From Planctomycetota bacterium (GTDB lineage: Bacteria; Planctomycetota; Planctomycetia; Gemmatales; Gemmataceae), in the NCBI GenBank assembly GCA_021325115.1, contig JAJPHU010000077.1, forward strand, positions 1-35,906: 35,906 nt of DNA, in the 5' to 3' direction. The notes below the pieces were generated by a model that was not told where the DNA came from, searched no databases, and was given only the letters and a program-made list of their open reading frames with translations. Positions 17,277-26,129 of this stretch are shown here, in pieces (position 1 is the stretch's first letter; each line of letters starts with the position of its first letter). The position numbers were made by a program, and so were the translations under genes.

Positions 17277-18659
17277 CTAACCGAAGTGTTGGCTGAGGAA
17301 ACATTTGGCGATGGTGAAGTAGATGATGATGCCGGTTACGTCAACGAAGGTGGCCACGAAAGGACTGGAGGCAATGCCCGGATCGATGCCCAGACGCTTG
17401 AAGAGCAACGGCAACATCGAGCCAACCAGCGTGCCCCACAGGCAAATCGAGGCTACTGCCAAGGAAATAACGAATGCTAGTCGATAGGGATCGACCGGAC
17501 CGCGGACACTGTCGGGAGTAATCAGGGCGCGGCCGTATCCAATAACTCCCAGGGTGATGCCGAGCGCCAATCCCATGAAGATTTCATGGCGCAGGACGCG
17601 AAGCCAGTCCCCAGGACCGATTTGTCCCAGCGCCATGGCGCGGGTAATCAACGTGGCGGCCTGCGAGCCAGAATTACCTCCTGTAGAGATGCACAAAGGA
17701 ACAAATAGACTGAGCACGACCACAGCGGCGATAGCATCTTCGAAGGAAGCCAAGGCTGTGAATGTCAGCAGTTCCGCCCCAAACAGCGTGGACAACCAGA
17801 AGGCCCGTTTCCACCACAATTTAAGGAAGCCCGTTTCGAGATAGCTCTCTTCCAACGGCGCCACGCCACCCATGCGATGCACGTCCTCAGTCGCCTCCGA
17901 GACCACCACGTCGATCACATCGTCGTAGGTGACGATGCCGACCAGCCGATTTTCGGCATCGAGGACAGGAATAGCCAAGAGATCCAGGCGCGTGATCTCT
18001 TGAGCGACTTTCTCCCGATCGTCGTTGACTTTGACGGTCACGGGCTGCTTGTCCATTAACTCACTGACAATAGCCTTGCGCGGCGCCAGGATCAACTCGC
18101 GCAGGGTCACCACACCAAGCAGCCGCCGTTGCTCATCGACGACGTAGACGTAATAAATGGTCTCGCTGTCGGGCGCTTGCAGGCGCAAGCGGTCCAGCGC
18201 CTGATCGACAGTGATGTTGGCCGGCAGCCAAGCGTAATCGGTAGTCATAAGGGCGCCGGCGGTGTTTTCTGGATATTTAACCAGGGTGGCGATATCGCGG
18301 CGATCGGCCTCATCGACCAGGCGGAGCAGGCTCTCGGCAACCTTCGGCTCCAGGCGGCGCAGCAAATCGACACGGTCATCGTGTGACATCTGCTCGATGA
18401 GTCGGGCCATGTGCGGCCGGCCTGTTCCTTCAACCAGCTGTACCTGCCATTCCAGAGGGAAATAAACAAAAATCGCCGCCTGGTTGGCGATCGTTGTCGC
18501 ATTGAGAAAGCGCCAAACGTCCTCGACACTGATGGCGTCGTCGGTCAGGGACTCTGCAACAGTGGCCGGATGCAGCGTATCGCAAAATACGTCCATCGCT
18601 GCACGATCATCTTTTTCCAGCAGCAGACGAGCTTCGGGAGTGAATAGAGGATGCGACAT
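17277..18659 (-). CDS. mgtE: Magnesium transporter MgtE
   Basis: A 460-residue MgtE-type Mg2+ channel with the full family layout. A cytosolic N domain (about 20-130) includes RMSHDDR-like and LLRRLEPKVAESLLRLV helices. A CBS pair (about 135-255) includes NTAGALMTTDYAWL and LLGVVTLREL; these CBS domains sense intracellular Mg2+ in characterised MgtE. Five membrane helices follow after the WWKRAFWLSTLFGAELLT plug region. Conserved pore residues are visible in TGGNSGSQAATLITRAMALG and in SSPFVATFVDVTGIIIYF. Its start lies 21 bases after the panC stop, so it is likely the third gene of an operon with a CYTH protein and panC. No Mg2+ riboswitch was recognised. Confidence 0.94.
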   Translation of the reverse strand: MSHPLFTPEARLLLEKDDRAAMDVFCDTLHPATVAESLTDDAISVEDVWRFLNATTIANQAAIFVYFPLEWQVQLVEGTGRPHMARLIEQMSHDDRVDLLRRLEPKVAESLLRLVDEADRRDIATLVKYPENTAGALMTTDYAWLPANITVDQALDRLRLQAPDSETIYYVYVVDEQRRLLGVVTLRELILAPRKAIVSELMDKQPVTVKVNDDREKVAQEITRLDLLAIPVLDAENRLVGIVTYDDVIDVVVSEATEDVHRMGGVAPLEESYLETGFLKLWWKRAFWLSTLFGAELLTFTALASFEDAIAAVVVLSLFVPLCISTGGNSGSQAATLITRAMALGQIGPGDWLRVLRHEIFMGLALGITLGVIGYGRALITPDSVRGPVDPYRLAFVISLAVASICLWGTLVGSMLPLLFKRLGIDPGIASSPFVATFVDVTGIIIYFTIAKCFLSQHFG

Positions 18660-18680
18660 GGTCTCTTTAAGAGGTCGGAG

Positions 18681-19535
18681 TTATCGAATAAGCAAATTAT
18701 CGATCAAGCGCGTGCTGCCGAAGCGGACAGCGAGGGCCAACAAGACAGGGCGCTCGGCATCAATCCGGTCCAGGGCTTGCAGCGAGTCAGCGTCTACAAC
18801 AGCCGCGTAATCAAGGACAGCGCCGGGCACGGAAGCAATTTGCTCCACCATCACCTGCCGCACCACTGCCGCATCGTGCTCACCCGCCTCAATCCGCCGC
18901 TGCGCCTTGGTTAGAGCGCGGTGCAGCACCGTGGCCTGGCGGCGCTCCTCTGCTTCAAGATACTCATTCCGAGAACTAAGAGCCAGACCATCCGCTTCGC
19001 GGACAATCGGACAGACGCGGATTTCCACTGGCACGTTCAGATCGCGCACCATTTGCTGAACAATACGCACTTGCTGGGCATCTTTTTGGCCGAAATAAGC
19101 GCGGTCGGGCTGCACGAGGTTGAGGAGCTTGAGAACGACAGTGGCGACGCCGCGGAAGTGCCCCGGCCGCGAAGCGCCGCACAACACGTCTTGCAAACCG
19201 GTAACTTCGACGAAAGTACGATAATCCGACGGATACATGACCTCCGGCTGCGGATGAAATACCAGATCGGCGCCGGCTTGACCACACAGCTCCAGATCAC
19301 GCTCCAGCGGGCGCGGATAGCGATTAAAATCCTCCTTAGGTCCGAATTGTGTCGGATTGACGAAGATGGAAACCACGACAAAATCGGTCTCGGCACGCGC
19401 AGCTTTGATGAGGCTGAGGTGTCCCGCGTGCAGCGCTCCCATCGTCGGTACCAGGCCGATCGTTCGGCCGCTCCGCCGTGCTTGGGCGATGGCGTGGCGC
19501 AGCAGAGCGATATCGGTGACGAGGGTAGTCTTCAT
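18681..19535 (-). CDS. panC: Pantothenate synthetase (pantoate-beta-alanine ligase)
   Basis: This 284-residue enzyme joins pantoate and beta-alanine with ATP to make pantothenate, the coenzyme A precursor. It carries the nucleotidyltransferase motifs PTMGALHAGHLSLI (HxGH), VSIFVNPTQFGPKEDF, GHFRGVATVVLKL, DRAYFGQKDAQQ and SSRNEYL (the KMSKS equivalent). The start ATG at 19535 has GAGG eight bases upstream and gives the family-like MKTTLVTDIALLRHAI. An in-frame extension to 19598 has no homology and is not used. It sits between the CYTH gene and mgtE in the same direction. Confidence 0.95.
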   Translation of the reverse strand: MKTTLVTDIALLRHAIAQARRSGRTIGLVPTMGALHAGHLSLIKAARAETDFVVVSIFVNPTQFGPKEDFNRYPRPLERDLELCGQAGADLVFHPQPEVMYPSDYRTFVEVTGLQDVLCGASRPGHFRGVATVVLKLLNLVQPDRAYFGQKDAQQVRIVQQMVRDLNVPVEIRVCPIVREADGLALSSRNEYLEAEERRQATVLHRALTKAQRRIEAGEHDAAVVRQVMVEQIASVPGAVLDYAAVVDADSLQALDRIDAERPVLLALAVRFGSTRLIDNLLIR

Positions 19536-19603
19536 GGCATAGTCCTCATTAACCCGTAGTTCGCAGTCTGTAATCCGTAGCAAAGACAGACGCTTCATAC
19601 GGG

Positions 19604-20149
19604 CTACAGACTAAGCAAAAGATTGAGATAGGAACGTCGCTCCAGATTGGTCAGTCCTAACGCCGCGGCGGTGTCAGCAAGGACCGATCGAGCCGCATCG
19701 ACTTGTTCATCCGGGGCAACAATCTCAACCTCGGCGAAGCGGCCAAGCTGCTCAACTTCATCAAGACAGACAGTCAGAGCGAAACCGCCGCGCTCCAGGT
19801 GATAGGTCCGCCGCTGCTTACGGACGACGGCGACGACACGATAACCGAGATGAGCGAGCAGTTGCATGAACTGTTCGGCCGCCTCTTCGCCGTCGCGCAA
19901 GGGCACCTCCAACTCGGTGCGGACCTTGACGGCGCCGGGCTGCTTCGGCCCCTTGTAGGTCAAGAAGTTGGCCGAACCAACGCGACGGAGGCGAAAGGCT
20001 TCATCCGTGCGTGCGAAATCACGATCAGGAGCATTGAAATAATGATCGGCTTCGGTATGTTCTTCGCCCCGGCGCGCATTCCATTCGCTCAGTCGCTGCT
20101 CAATGGCGGCGAAATCGGCATCGGCGAATTTTTGTTCAATTTCGAGCAT
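19604..20149 (-). CDS. CYTH-domain protein (class IV adenylate cyclase-like)
   Basis: A 181-residue CYTH domain, a tunnel fold that binds triphosphates and divalent metal; members include class IV adenylate cyclases, thiamine triphosphatases and tripolyphosphatases. The signature EIEQKF (E-x-E-x-K) is at the N-terminus. Conserved strands follow: AFRLRRVG, FLTYKGPK, VRTELEVPL, VVRKQRRTYHL, FALTVCLDEVEQLGRFAEVEI and RRSYLNLLL. I chose ATG 20149 because family members begin with this motif. The frame is open upstream to about 20390 with protein-like MLAELERWWTECEKNPQTP, so TTG 20308 or ATG 20278 are alternatives. The activity cannot be decided from sequence. Likely the first gene of an operon with panC and mgtE. 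Confidence 0.82.
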   Translation of the reverse strand: MLEIEQKFADADFAAIEQRLSEWNARRGEEHTEADHYFNAPDRDFARTDEAFRLRRVGSANFLTYKGPKQPGAVKVRTELEVPLRDGEEAAEQFMQLLAHLGYRVVAVVRKQRRTYHLERGGFALTVCLDEVEQLGRFAEVEIVAPDEQVDAARSVLADTAAALGLTNLERRSYLNLLLSL

Positions 20150-20356
20150 GATTGGGTGAGAAAATGAATCGTGATAGTTATTGAGCCCATCCCAGGCTTC
20201 GTTCGACATCTTTCCAGAGGATGGCGTCTGAGGATTTTTCTCGCATTCAGTCCACCAGCGCTCCAATTCAGCGAGCATTTCCTCACGGCTCAATCGTTCA
20301 TGAATCAACTCCTTACGCAGCGCCTCAAAACAAAGCCAGACAAGCCACTCGCTGCC

Positions 20357-20385
20357 ATTGTAATGTTCGGCGTCTCATTTCGCAA
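20357..20385 (-). promoter_or_regulatory. Candidate sigma-70 promoter for the CYTH-panC-mgtE operon
   Basis: On the minus strand TTGCGA (20385-20380) and TACAAT (20362-20357) are exactly 17 bases apart, matching 4/6 and 5/6 of consensus. A start near 20350 would leave 200 bases before ATG 20149, consistent with a longer CYTH N-terminus or a leader. Confidence 0.45.
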
Positions 20386-20476
20386 ACGATTACTCCGCTT
20401 GGTCAAACATGTCTTTCGCAAATACAACAGCAAAGAAGGCGAAGAGAAGCTCTGGCGCAGATCCGGAGATGAGAGA

Positions 20477-20896
20477 ATGCTGGAACAACTGATTCATTCA
20501 GTCGAATCGGGGTTGAAAGACCTGGGCCGGCGTTTATTACAGCCGAGTGCGCGCGAGCAATGGCTCGATGAGATTGATCGTCTCAGCCTCCAGCTGCGGC
20601 AGCGTTGCGCCGAGCTGACGAGTTCGCAGCGCGAACTGGCCAGCGTCAAACGCCGGCTGCGTGACAACCCGACCGCCGCCGCTCTGCTGCGTTCACGCAT
20701 TGAGACCCTGCTGTGCAACGGCCAAGCGGAGCAAGCCTGGAGCGCCGCGCTGGAATTGGATCAACTCCGTCAGAAACTGGCCGCTGATCAGGAGACTTGT
20801 CCGCGCCTGGAGCAGCGCTGCTGGAGCTTGCATTTTCAGGTTCGCCAACTACAACGCCAGCTCGACCGTCTTCTTGACCAACTCTCTCCTCCTTGA
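20477..20896 (+). CDS. Coiled-coil protein of unknown function
   Basis: A 139-residue, Leu/Arg/Gln-rich and almost wholly alpha-helical product with heptad-like spacing: IDRLSLQLRQRCAELTSSQ, then RSRIETLLCNGQAEQAW, and RQLQRQLDRLLDQL at the end. No enzyme motif is visible. I place the start at ATG 20477 (GGAG about ten bases upstream). The frame is open back to 20171, and ATG 20362 or 20300 would add a basic segment that overlaps the divergent promoter. It is 16 bases upstream of the HAD hydrolase and probably co-transcribed. Function unknown. Confidence 0.6.
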   Translation: MLEQLIHSVESGLKDLGRRLLQPSAREQWLDEIDRLSLQLRQRCAELTSSQRELASVKRRLRDNPTAAALLRSRIETLLCNGQAEQAWSAALELDQLRQKLAADQETCPRLEQRCWSLHFQVRQLQRQLDRLLDQLSPP

Positions 20897-20912
20897 TCAT
20901 TTTGTAGATTTT

Positions 20913-21608
20913 ATGCCTCCTCAAAGTCGTCTCCCGGCTGTTGTGTTTTTTGATGCCGTCGGGACACTCCTTCACCCCGAACCGCCGGCGCCGGTCGTCT
21001 ACGCGGCCGTGGGACATCGTTTCGGCAGCCGGCTTGATGAGATGGCCGTCCGCACTCGTTTCCGCGCTGCCTTGCGCCGTCAAGAAGAAGTGGATCGCAC
21101 GAGCAATCTCCGTACCGATGAGGCACGCGAAGTAGCTCGCTGGCGCGCCATCGTCCGAGAAGTGCTCGATGACGTGACTGACATCGAGACATGTTTTCAA
21201 GAACTGTACGTTCATTTCGCCCGCGCCGATGCCTGGCGCTGCGAACGAGGAACCGCCGAGGTGCTTGCAGCGTTGGCAGCACGCGGCCACGTGCTCGGCA
21301 TCGCCTCGAACTTCGACCAGCGACTGCGCGGCCTGGTTGGGAACATACCTGCGCTTGAGCCTGTGCGTTATCTTGTCATCAGTTCCGAGATCGGATGGCG
21401 CAAGCCGGCTCGTGCGTTTTTCACAACGATGTGCCGGCATGCCGCTTCGTCGCCGGAGCAGGTCCTCTATGTCGGTGATGATCTCATCAATGATTATGAA
21501 GGAGCACGAAGATTAGGCATGCAAGCCCTGCTGTTCGCTCCCAACGAACCCGTCTTGATTCCGGCCGAGATGCGTATTCAATCATTAAGCGATCTTCTTT
21601 ATGATTGA
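20913..21608 (+). CDS. HAD-superfamily hydrolase (REG-2-like/IA subfamily)
   Basis: A 231-residue haloacid-dehalogenase-type phosphatase. Motif I is VVFFDAVGTLLHP; the first Asp is the nucleophile and the usual second Asp is replaced by Val, as in the REG-2-like group that often shows 'DAVGTL'. An alpha-helical cap follows. Motif II is GIASNFDQRL, motif III lies at EIGWRKPARAFF (Lys), and motif IV is YVGDDLINDYEGA. The terminal part (GMQALLFAPNE) is typical. The start at ATG 20913 is chosen because it directly precedes motif I; longer in-frame starts overlap the upstream gene. Substrate unknown; small phosphorylated metabolites are usual for the family. Confidence 0.88.
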   Translation: MPPQSRLPAVVFFDAVGTLLHPEPPAPVVYAAVGHRFGSRLDEMAVRTRFRAALRRQEEVDRTSNLRTDEAREVARWRAIVREVLDDVTDIETCFQELYVHFARADAWRCERGTAEVLAALAARGHVLGIASNFDQRLRGLVGNIPALEPVRYLVISSEIGWRKPARAFFTTMCRHAASSPEQVLYVGDDLINDYEGARRLGMQALLFAPNEPVLIPAEMRIQSLSDLLYD

Positions 21609-21772
21609 TACCTGAGCGCGAGCCAGGAAGAAGAAGCCTTGCTTGCACGGCGGACTGGCATCCGAGAAGAGGAAAAAACACTTGCTGAATGGCCTCCGAA
21701 CAGTGACAATCGAGAAAGAGCGGTTGGACCGGCGAAGCGAAGGATTTCTTCTTGGATCAAAGAGACGCCGCC

Positions 21773-24049
21773 ATGTCCATCGGGGAAACACTTTCTCGTT
21801 TGCTCCTCAAGCGGCTGGTTGATGATGTTTTCGTGACCGGCGGCGTCGAAGCCCTGGATGCGGTCGTCGATTTTCTGCTGCGCTGCGGACAACAGGATGA
21901 GCCTTTTTTAACGGCAGCACTGAAACGAGCGATGCAACGTGCCTGGAGCGCCCTGGAAGCGGCCCTGAGTGGCGAGCCGGGATGGGACCATAGCCAGACT
22001 GGCCTCACGCCCCGCGCGGCGCAGGCACTTCGTCGGTGCCTGGCGCGTGTTCTTGCTGAATTGGCGCACGGCAAAGGTGTCAGCGATCGACGGACAGTAC
22101 AGATCGTGGCCCACGCTTTGCGGCGGCAGTGCCTGGAGGATCTGTATTGCGCCTGCGCCGCCGAGACGCTGGCCGACTGCATCGATCAGGAAGAATGGGT
22201 ACGCTCTCAGGAAACCTTCGTTCGCTTTGCCGCCTATCAAGAGCAGCGCGATATGCGCCGGCGGACAGAAGGGCAACTCCTCCGCGATCTGGAGCAATAC
22301 GGCTACGTCGGTTTGATGCGGCTGTTGACCGGCGCCGGTGGCTTGCCGCTACTGCTGACGGCCGCTCGTGCCTTTCTGTGCCAGGAACTCACGCAACTGC
22401 TCTATTACTGCCTGCAAGAAAGCCCCGAGCAAACGCCGGATAACTGCACCCTGGTCCTTGAAATTCTGCATGAATTGAGCCATCCGTGTTTCACCCTCTG
22501 GCGAACGCCCGCTCTGTGCGAACAAGCCAGGGGTAGGGCACACAGCTTGTGTGCCTGGCACAGCGGGCACGCAAACTGTCTGCCCGACGTTGGCCGACCT
22601 GCGGCGCGGACGCCGCACGCCCCGTGGACTTTGGCCGCAGCGCTCACGATCGCTGCCGCCTTGGTAGTGGCGGCGCCTACCTGGCTGCTGGTGGAAAACT
22701 CCCGGTACTATGAGAGGGAACGGCAGCGCGTTGCCACCGGACGCCAACACCTCCGCAATGAGCAACGCCGCATCGAGGAAGAACATCAACGTTTGATTGA
22801 AATGCAGCGACAAAGCGCTCGTGAAGAACAAGCCCGGCAACAAGCACTCCAGCGTCAGTGGGAAGAAGCAAAGCGCCGTCGCTTGGCCGAGGCAGAAGAG
22901 GAGCAACGCCGCGCTGAGGAACAGGCGGCCCAATGGCGCACGGAACAACAGCGGCGGAGCGCCGAAGGACGCCAAGCGTGTCTGCGCGAAGAACAGCGGC
23001 GGCGCGAGCAAGCGCGGACCACGCTGGAGGATGGATTGACGCATTCGGCCCTGCGGCAGGACCAGGCAGCGCTGGCAGCTCTGAGTGAAGCGCTACGGCT
23101 TGATCCCAATCTCCAGGGCGCCTGGAGCGCGCGCGGTGTGGTGCGGCGCCGCCTGGGCGATCAGACCGGCGCTCTGGAGGATTTCTACGAAGCGACCCGC
23201 CGCGATCCGCAGGATGTCCATTCCTGGTTCCAGTGTGGCGAGCTGCACGCCGAGCGCCGCGAGCATCGGCAAGCCATCGACGCCTTCACCGCCGTCCTTT
23301 GCCTCGAACCGAACGATTGGGAAGCGTATCGCCAACGCGGCCTTTGCTACGGCCATTGTGGCGAAGTGGATAAAGCCATCGCCGATCAAACCAAGGCTAT
23401 TGAGCTGGCACCGGACGATCCCCAGGCTTATTGCCATCGAGCCGATCTGTATCGTTTGCGCGACGACCTCGACCGTGCCTTCACGGACTACACAGCAGCC
23501 ATCGACCGCACCAAGGACCGCAGCCTGGCCGGCGGCGCCTACCGGGGACGCGGCATGATCGCACTGCATTGGCAGAAATACAATCAGGCTATCCAAGACC
23601 TGACACGGGCCTTGGAATACGATCCGGCAGACAGTACCGCTCAACGGGCGCGTTGCCTCGCCTATCTGCGCAACGGTGAATGGACCAATGCTCTCCTCGA
23701 TGCTGAGGAGTTGATTCAGCACAACACAGACGATCATGTGGCATACAAGCTGCGCGGTCAAGCTTACATGGGGTTGAAGGATTACCGGCGCGCCCACGAA
23801 GATTTTTCGCGCGCGCTGCGGAAGGGACGTGACGCCGAGACTTTCTATCTCCGCGCTCGTGCCAAGGTCCATCTCGGAGACATTCAGGAGGCAATTTTCG
23901 ACTGCAACGACGCCACGGCGATCAATCCACATCTGGCCGGTGCGTTCTACCTGCGCGGCACGCTGAACCTGCGTGAAGGCTACCGCATCAGCGGCCTGGC
24001 CGATTGCCGTATCGCGCACGAATTGGACCCGCAATTTCCGTTACCATGA
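21773..24049 (+). CDS. Membrane-anchored TPR-repeat protein with coiled-coil stalk
   Basis: A 758-residue protein in four parts. The N-terminal 270 residues are helical and unrecognised, with Cys/Arg/Leu-rich stretches such as RRQCLEDLYCACAAETLADC. A single membrane segment lies at about 287-308 (LAAALTIAAALVVAAPTWLL). A strongly charged Glu/Arg/Gln coiled coil follows (about 310-420, many REEQARQQAL-like heptads). The C-terminal half has about eight tetratricopeptide repeats, for example HRQAIDAFTAVLCLEPNDWE, then ADQTKAIELAPDDPQAYCHR, then QAIQDLTRALEYDPAD. This resembles planctomycete TPR scaffolds, with the TPRs held off the membrane by a stalk. Topology and partners are unknown. ATG 21773 is the likeliest start; TTG 21752 is possible. 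Confidence 0.82.
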   Translation: MSIGETLSRLLLKRLVDDVFVTGGVEALDAVVDFLLRCGQQDEPFLTAALKRAMQRAWSALEAALSGEPGWDHSQTGLTPRAAQALRRCLARVLAELAHGKGVSDRRTVQIVAHALRRQCLEDLYCACAAETLADCIDQEEWVRSQETFVRFAAYQEQRDMRRRTEGQLLRDLEQYGYVGLMRLLTGAGGLPLLLTAARAFLCQELTQLLYYCLQESPEQTPDNCTLVLEILHELSHPCFTLWRTPALCEQARGRAHSLCAWHSGHANCLPDVGRPAARTPHAPWTLAAALTIAAALVVAAPTWLLVENSRYYERERQRVATGRQHLRNEQRRIEEEHQRLIEMQRQSAREEQARQQALQRQWEEAKRRRLAEAEEEQRRAEEQAAQWRTEQQRRSAEGRQACLREEQRRREQARTTLEDGLTHSALRQDQAALAALSEALRLDPNLQGAWSARGVVRRRLGDQTGALEDFYEATRRDPQDVHSWFQCGELHAERREHRQAIDAFTAVLCLEPNDWEAYRQRGLCYGHCGEVDKAIADQTKAIELAPDDPQAYCHRADLYRLRDDLDRAFTDYTAAIDRTKDRSLAGGAYRGRGMIALHWQKYNQAIQDLTRALEYDPADSTAQRARCLAYLRNGEWTNALLDAEELIQHNTDDHVAYKLRGQAYMGLKDYRRAHEDFSRALRKGRDAETFYLRARAKVHLGDIQEAIFDCNDATAINPHLAGAFYLRGTLNLREGYRISGLADCRIAHELDPQFPLP

Positions 24050-24193
24050 AGGAAATTGTCCATCAGGTGTTCGTGTGATTGTCCTCGGTGAAGGATGGCG
24101 AATCGCGTGGATCGATTTCTACGGTGAATTACCATAAGATGATCCGCATAGCCAAACGTATACGGTGATGATGTTGTGCGAAAGATTCTTGCC

Positions 24194-25357
24194 ATGCGTA
24201 CTCTGCTTGCGGACCTGGAAGCGGCACTGGAACAACATCGGCCCTGCGTTTTCTGTGCGGTCGTGGAAACGCGCGGCTCGACGCCACAGAAAGCGGGAGC
24301 GGCCATGCTGGTCTTCGCCGATGGCGGCCAATGCGGCACACTCGGCGGCGGCTGCGTCGAAGCTGAAGTGCGCCAACGCGCCTTGCGGGTGCTGGCACGA
24401 ACTGAAAGCATTCGTGACGGCGGAGCTTCTGTCGTGAACGCTTCCGGCTCATGGGGCAGCCCCGAAGTGCTGACCTTCCATCTGGATGATGATTATGGCT
24501 GGGATGACGGTCTGATCTGTGGCGGCCGCATGAGCATTCTTGCTGATCCACTCTTTCGGGGCATTGACGCAACCCCGCTCGCGGGAGTTGCCGATTATTA
24601 TCGCTGCCTGCGCCGCCGAATCGAGGAGGGACAAGGATGTACGCAAGCCATCGCTCTTGCGCCGGCATTTGGTCTTGTACCCGGTGATCGTTTTCTCTTC
24701 GATGCGGCCGGCCAACTCATCGCCCGGACGACGGATGCCGCGCTTCCTCCCGAAATTCCACAATCGCTGATTCCGTTGACGCAGCGGCCCGCACCCTTCA
24801 GTCGTCACGGCATCGCTTATCTGCCGGTCCTGCCGCGCATCACCTTGTTGATCGTCGGTGCTGGCCATGTCGGCCAGGCTGTCGCACGCTTGGCGGCGGA
24901 AGTGGATTTCGATGTATGGGTCCTCGATGATCGTTCCTCCTATGCAAACCGCGAGCGCTTCCCCTCGGCCCAGCGTCTGCTCATCGGCGATATTGGCTCG
25001 ACTCTGCAACAGGTGGCGCCGACTTTGACCCCCTCGACGTATTGTCTGATCGTCACGCGCGGCCACAATCACGATGAGGAAGCGCTCTATCACCTGGCCG
25101 CGACGCCGGCTGGCTATGTCGGCATGATCGGCAGCAAACGCAAAATCAAGCTAATCTTTGAGGATCTTCTGGCCAAGGGCGTGACACAAGAAGCACTGGC
25201 GCGCGTACATGCGCCGTTGGGTCTGCCGATCGGCTCGCAGACCGTGCCGGAAATCGCCATCAGTATCGTGGCCGAGTTGATTGCGTGTCGCAATCTTGGA
25301 CAAGGACCTAACCACAGAGCCACCAAGAACACAGAAAAAAGCGTGGAATATTCCTAA
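24194..25357 (+). CDS. XdhC/CoxF-family molybdenum-enzyme maturation protein
   Basis: A 387-residue XdhC-family protein. Characterised members hold sulfurated molybdenum cofactor and deliver it to xanthine-dehydrogenase-like hydroxylases. The N-terminal XdhC domain shows VETRGSTPQKAGAAMLVF and GGCVEAEVRQRAL. The C-terminal Rossmann domain shows LLIVGAGHVGQAVARLA, VLDDRSSYANRERFP, IVTRGHNHDEEAL, GYVGMIGSKRK and a HAPLGLPIGSQTVPEIAISI end. The final 20 residues (from NLGQG) are encoded by a CACAGAG-type repeat that runs over the stop codon. ATG 24194 opens MRTLLADLEAALEQ; GTG 24176 is possible. It pairs with the MocA-like gene 84 bases downstream. No hydroxylase subunits are in the window. Confidence 0.9.
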   Translation: MRTLLADLEAALEQHRPCVFCAVVETRGSTPQKAGAAMLVFADGGQCGTLGGGCVEAEVRQRALRVLARTESIRDGGASVVNASGSWGSPEVLTFHLDDDYGWDDGLICGGRMSILADPLFRGIDATPLAGVADYYRCLRRRIEEGQGCTQAIALAPAFGLVPGDRFLFDAAGQLIARTTDAALPPEIPQSLIPLTQRPAPFSRHGIAYLPVLPRITLLIVGAGHVGQAVARLAAEVDFDVWVLDDRSSYANRERFPSAQRLLIGDIGSTLQQVAPTLTPSTYCLIVTRGHNHDEEALYHLAATPAGYVGMIGSKRKIKLIFEDLLAKGVTQEALARVHAPLGLPIGSQTVPEIAISIVAELIACRNLGQGPNHRATKNTEKSVEYS

Positions 25358-25428
25358 AAAGATGGCAAAAGTGTTTTTTACTGTTTCCTCTTTTTTCTTC
25401 GTCATATTCTCTGTAACTCTGGGGTTCG
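25308..25428. repeat. CACAGAG-type inverted repeat element, copy 2, overlapping the xdhC 3' end
   Basis: The left arm (about 25308-25340) has CTAACCACAGAGCC and AAGAACACAGAAAA. The right arm (about 25391-25428) has TTCTCTGTAACTCTGGGGTT. Together they form a degenerate inverted repeat of the same type as 12495-12630. The left arm is read through by the XdhC frame, which stops inside the element at 25357. Confidence 0.7.
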
Positions 25429-25441
25429 TCTTCGGTGTTTT

Positions 25442-26074
25442 ATGAAATTTGCTGTGCTACCCGCTGCCGGCAAGAGTAGCCGTATGGGACGCCCCAAGCT
25501 CGCCTTGCCGCTTGGCGACCGTACCATTCTCGAACACGTTATCGCTGCCCTGCGACAAGCAAAGGTCGAGCACATTCTCGTCGTGGTTGGACCGCACGTC
25601 GCCGAGTTGGCGGTCTTGGCCGAATCTGCGGGAGCCTCTGTCTATTCTGTGGCGGAGCCGCCTGCCGGGATGCGGGGAACCATTGAACATGGTTTACGCT
25701 GGCTGGAGGAGCGCTTCAGGCCGCAGCCCGAGGATGCTTGGCTGCTGGCGCTTGCCGATCATCCGGCCCTGGATGCGTCTATTGTGCAGCAACTGGAATC
25801 CGCCTACGCCGTCCATCCGCAGTTCTCGATTGTCATTCCTACTTACCGCGGCCGTCGCGGACACCCGACGCTTTTCGCCTGGAAGCACGTCGCGGCTATC
25901 CATGCTTATCCTGCCGAGCTTGGCTTGAACACTTACATTCGCCGACACGTCGCCGAAACACTGGAAGTGCCGGTAGACAACGCCAGCGTACTCTGGGACA
26001 TAGACACGCCAGAAGATTACGAGTGGCTGCGGCAGAATTGGCCCTGCCCATCCGCTGGCGAACGGCCGGCGTGA
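25442..26074 (+). CDS. MocA-like molybdenum cofactor nucleotidyltransferase (NTP transferase domain)
   Basis: A 210-residue MobA-like nucleotidyltransferase. It most resembles MocA, which makes molybdopterin cytosine dinucleotide for xanthine-dehydrogenase-type enzymes. It has the nucleotide-binding VLPAAGKSSRMGRPKLALPL, an EPPAGMRGTIEHGLRWL segment (often 'GMGASL' in relatives), LALADHPALDASIVQQL with the metal-binding Asp, YRGRRGHPTLFAW and VLWDIDTPEDYEWL. Lying just after xdhC supports a shared role in cofactor supply to a molybdenum hydroxylase encoded elsewhere. The start ATG 25442 lies directly after the repeat element and has no good ribosome binding site. Confidence 0.86.
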   Translation: MKFAVLPAAGKSSRMGRPKLALPLGDRTILEHVIAALRQAKVEHILVVVGPHVAELAVLAESAGASVYSVAEPPAGMRGTIEHGLRWLEERFRPQPEDAWLLALADHPALDASIVQQLESAYAVHPQFSIVIPTYRGRRGHPTLFAWKHVAAIHAYPAELGLNTYIRRHVAETLEVPVDNASVLWDIDTPEDYEWLRQNWPCPSAGERPA

Positions 26075-26129
26075 GCGAGTTTGTGTTTTGTCAGGTTGCG
26101 TTTATGGCATCGAGATGGTAAACGCTAAT

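Noticed and set aside
24053..24138. Tiny frame ending GEGWRIAWIDFYGELP between the TPR and xdhC genes
   Set aside because: Only about 20 codons from a usable start, no ribosome binding site and no recognised family; too little to call a gene.
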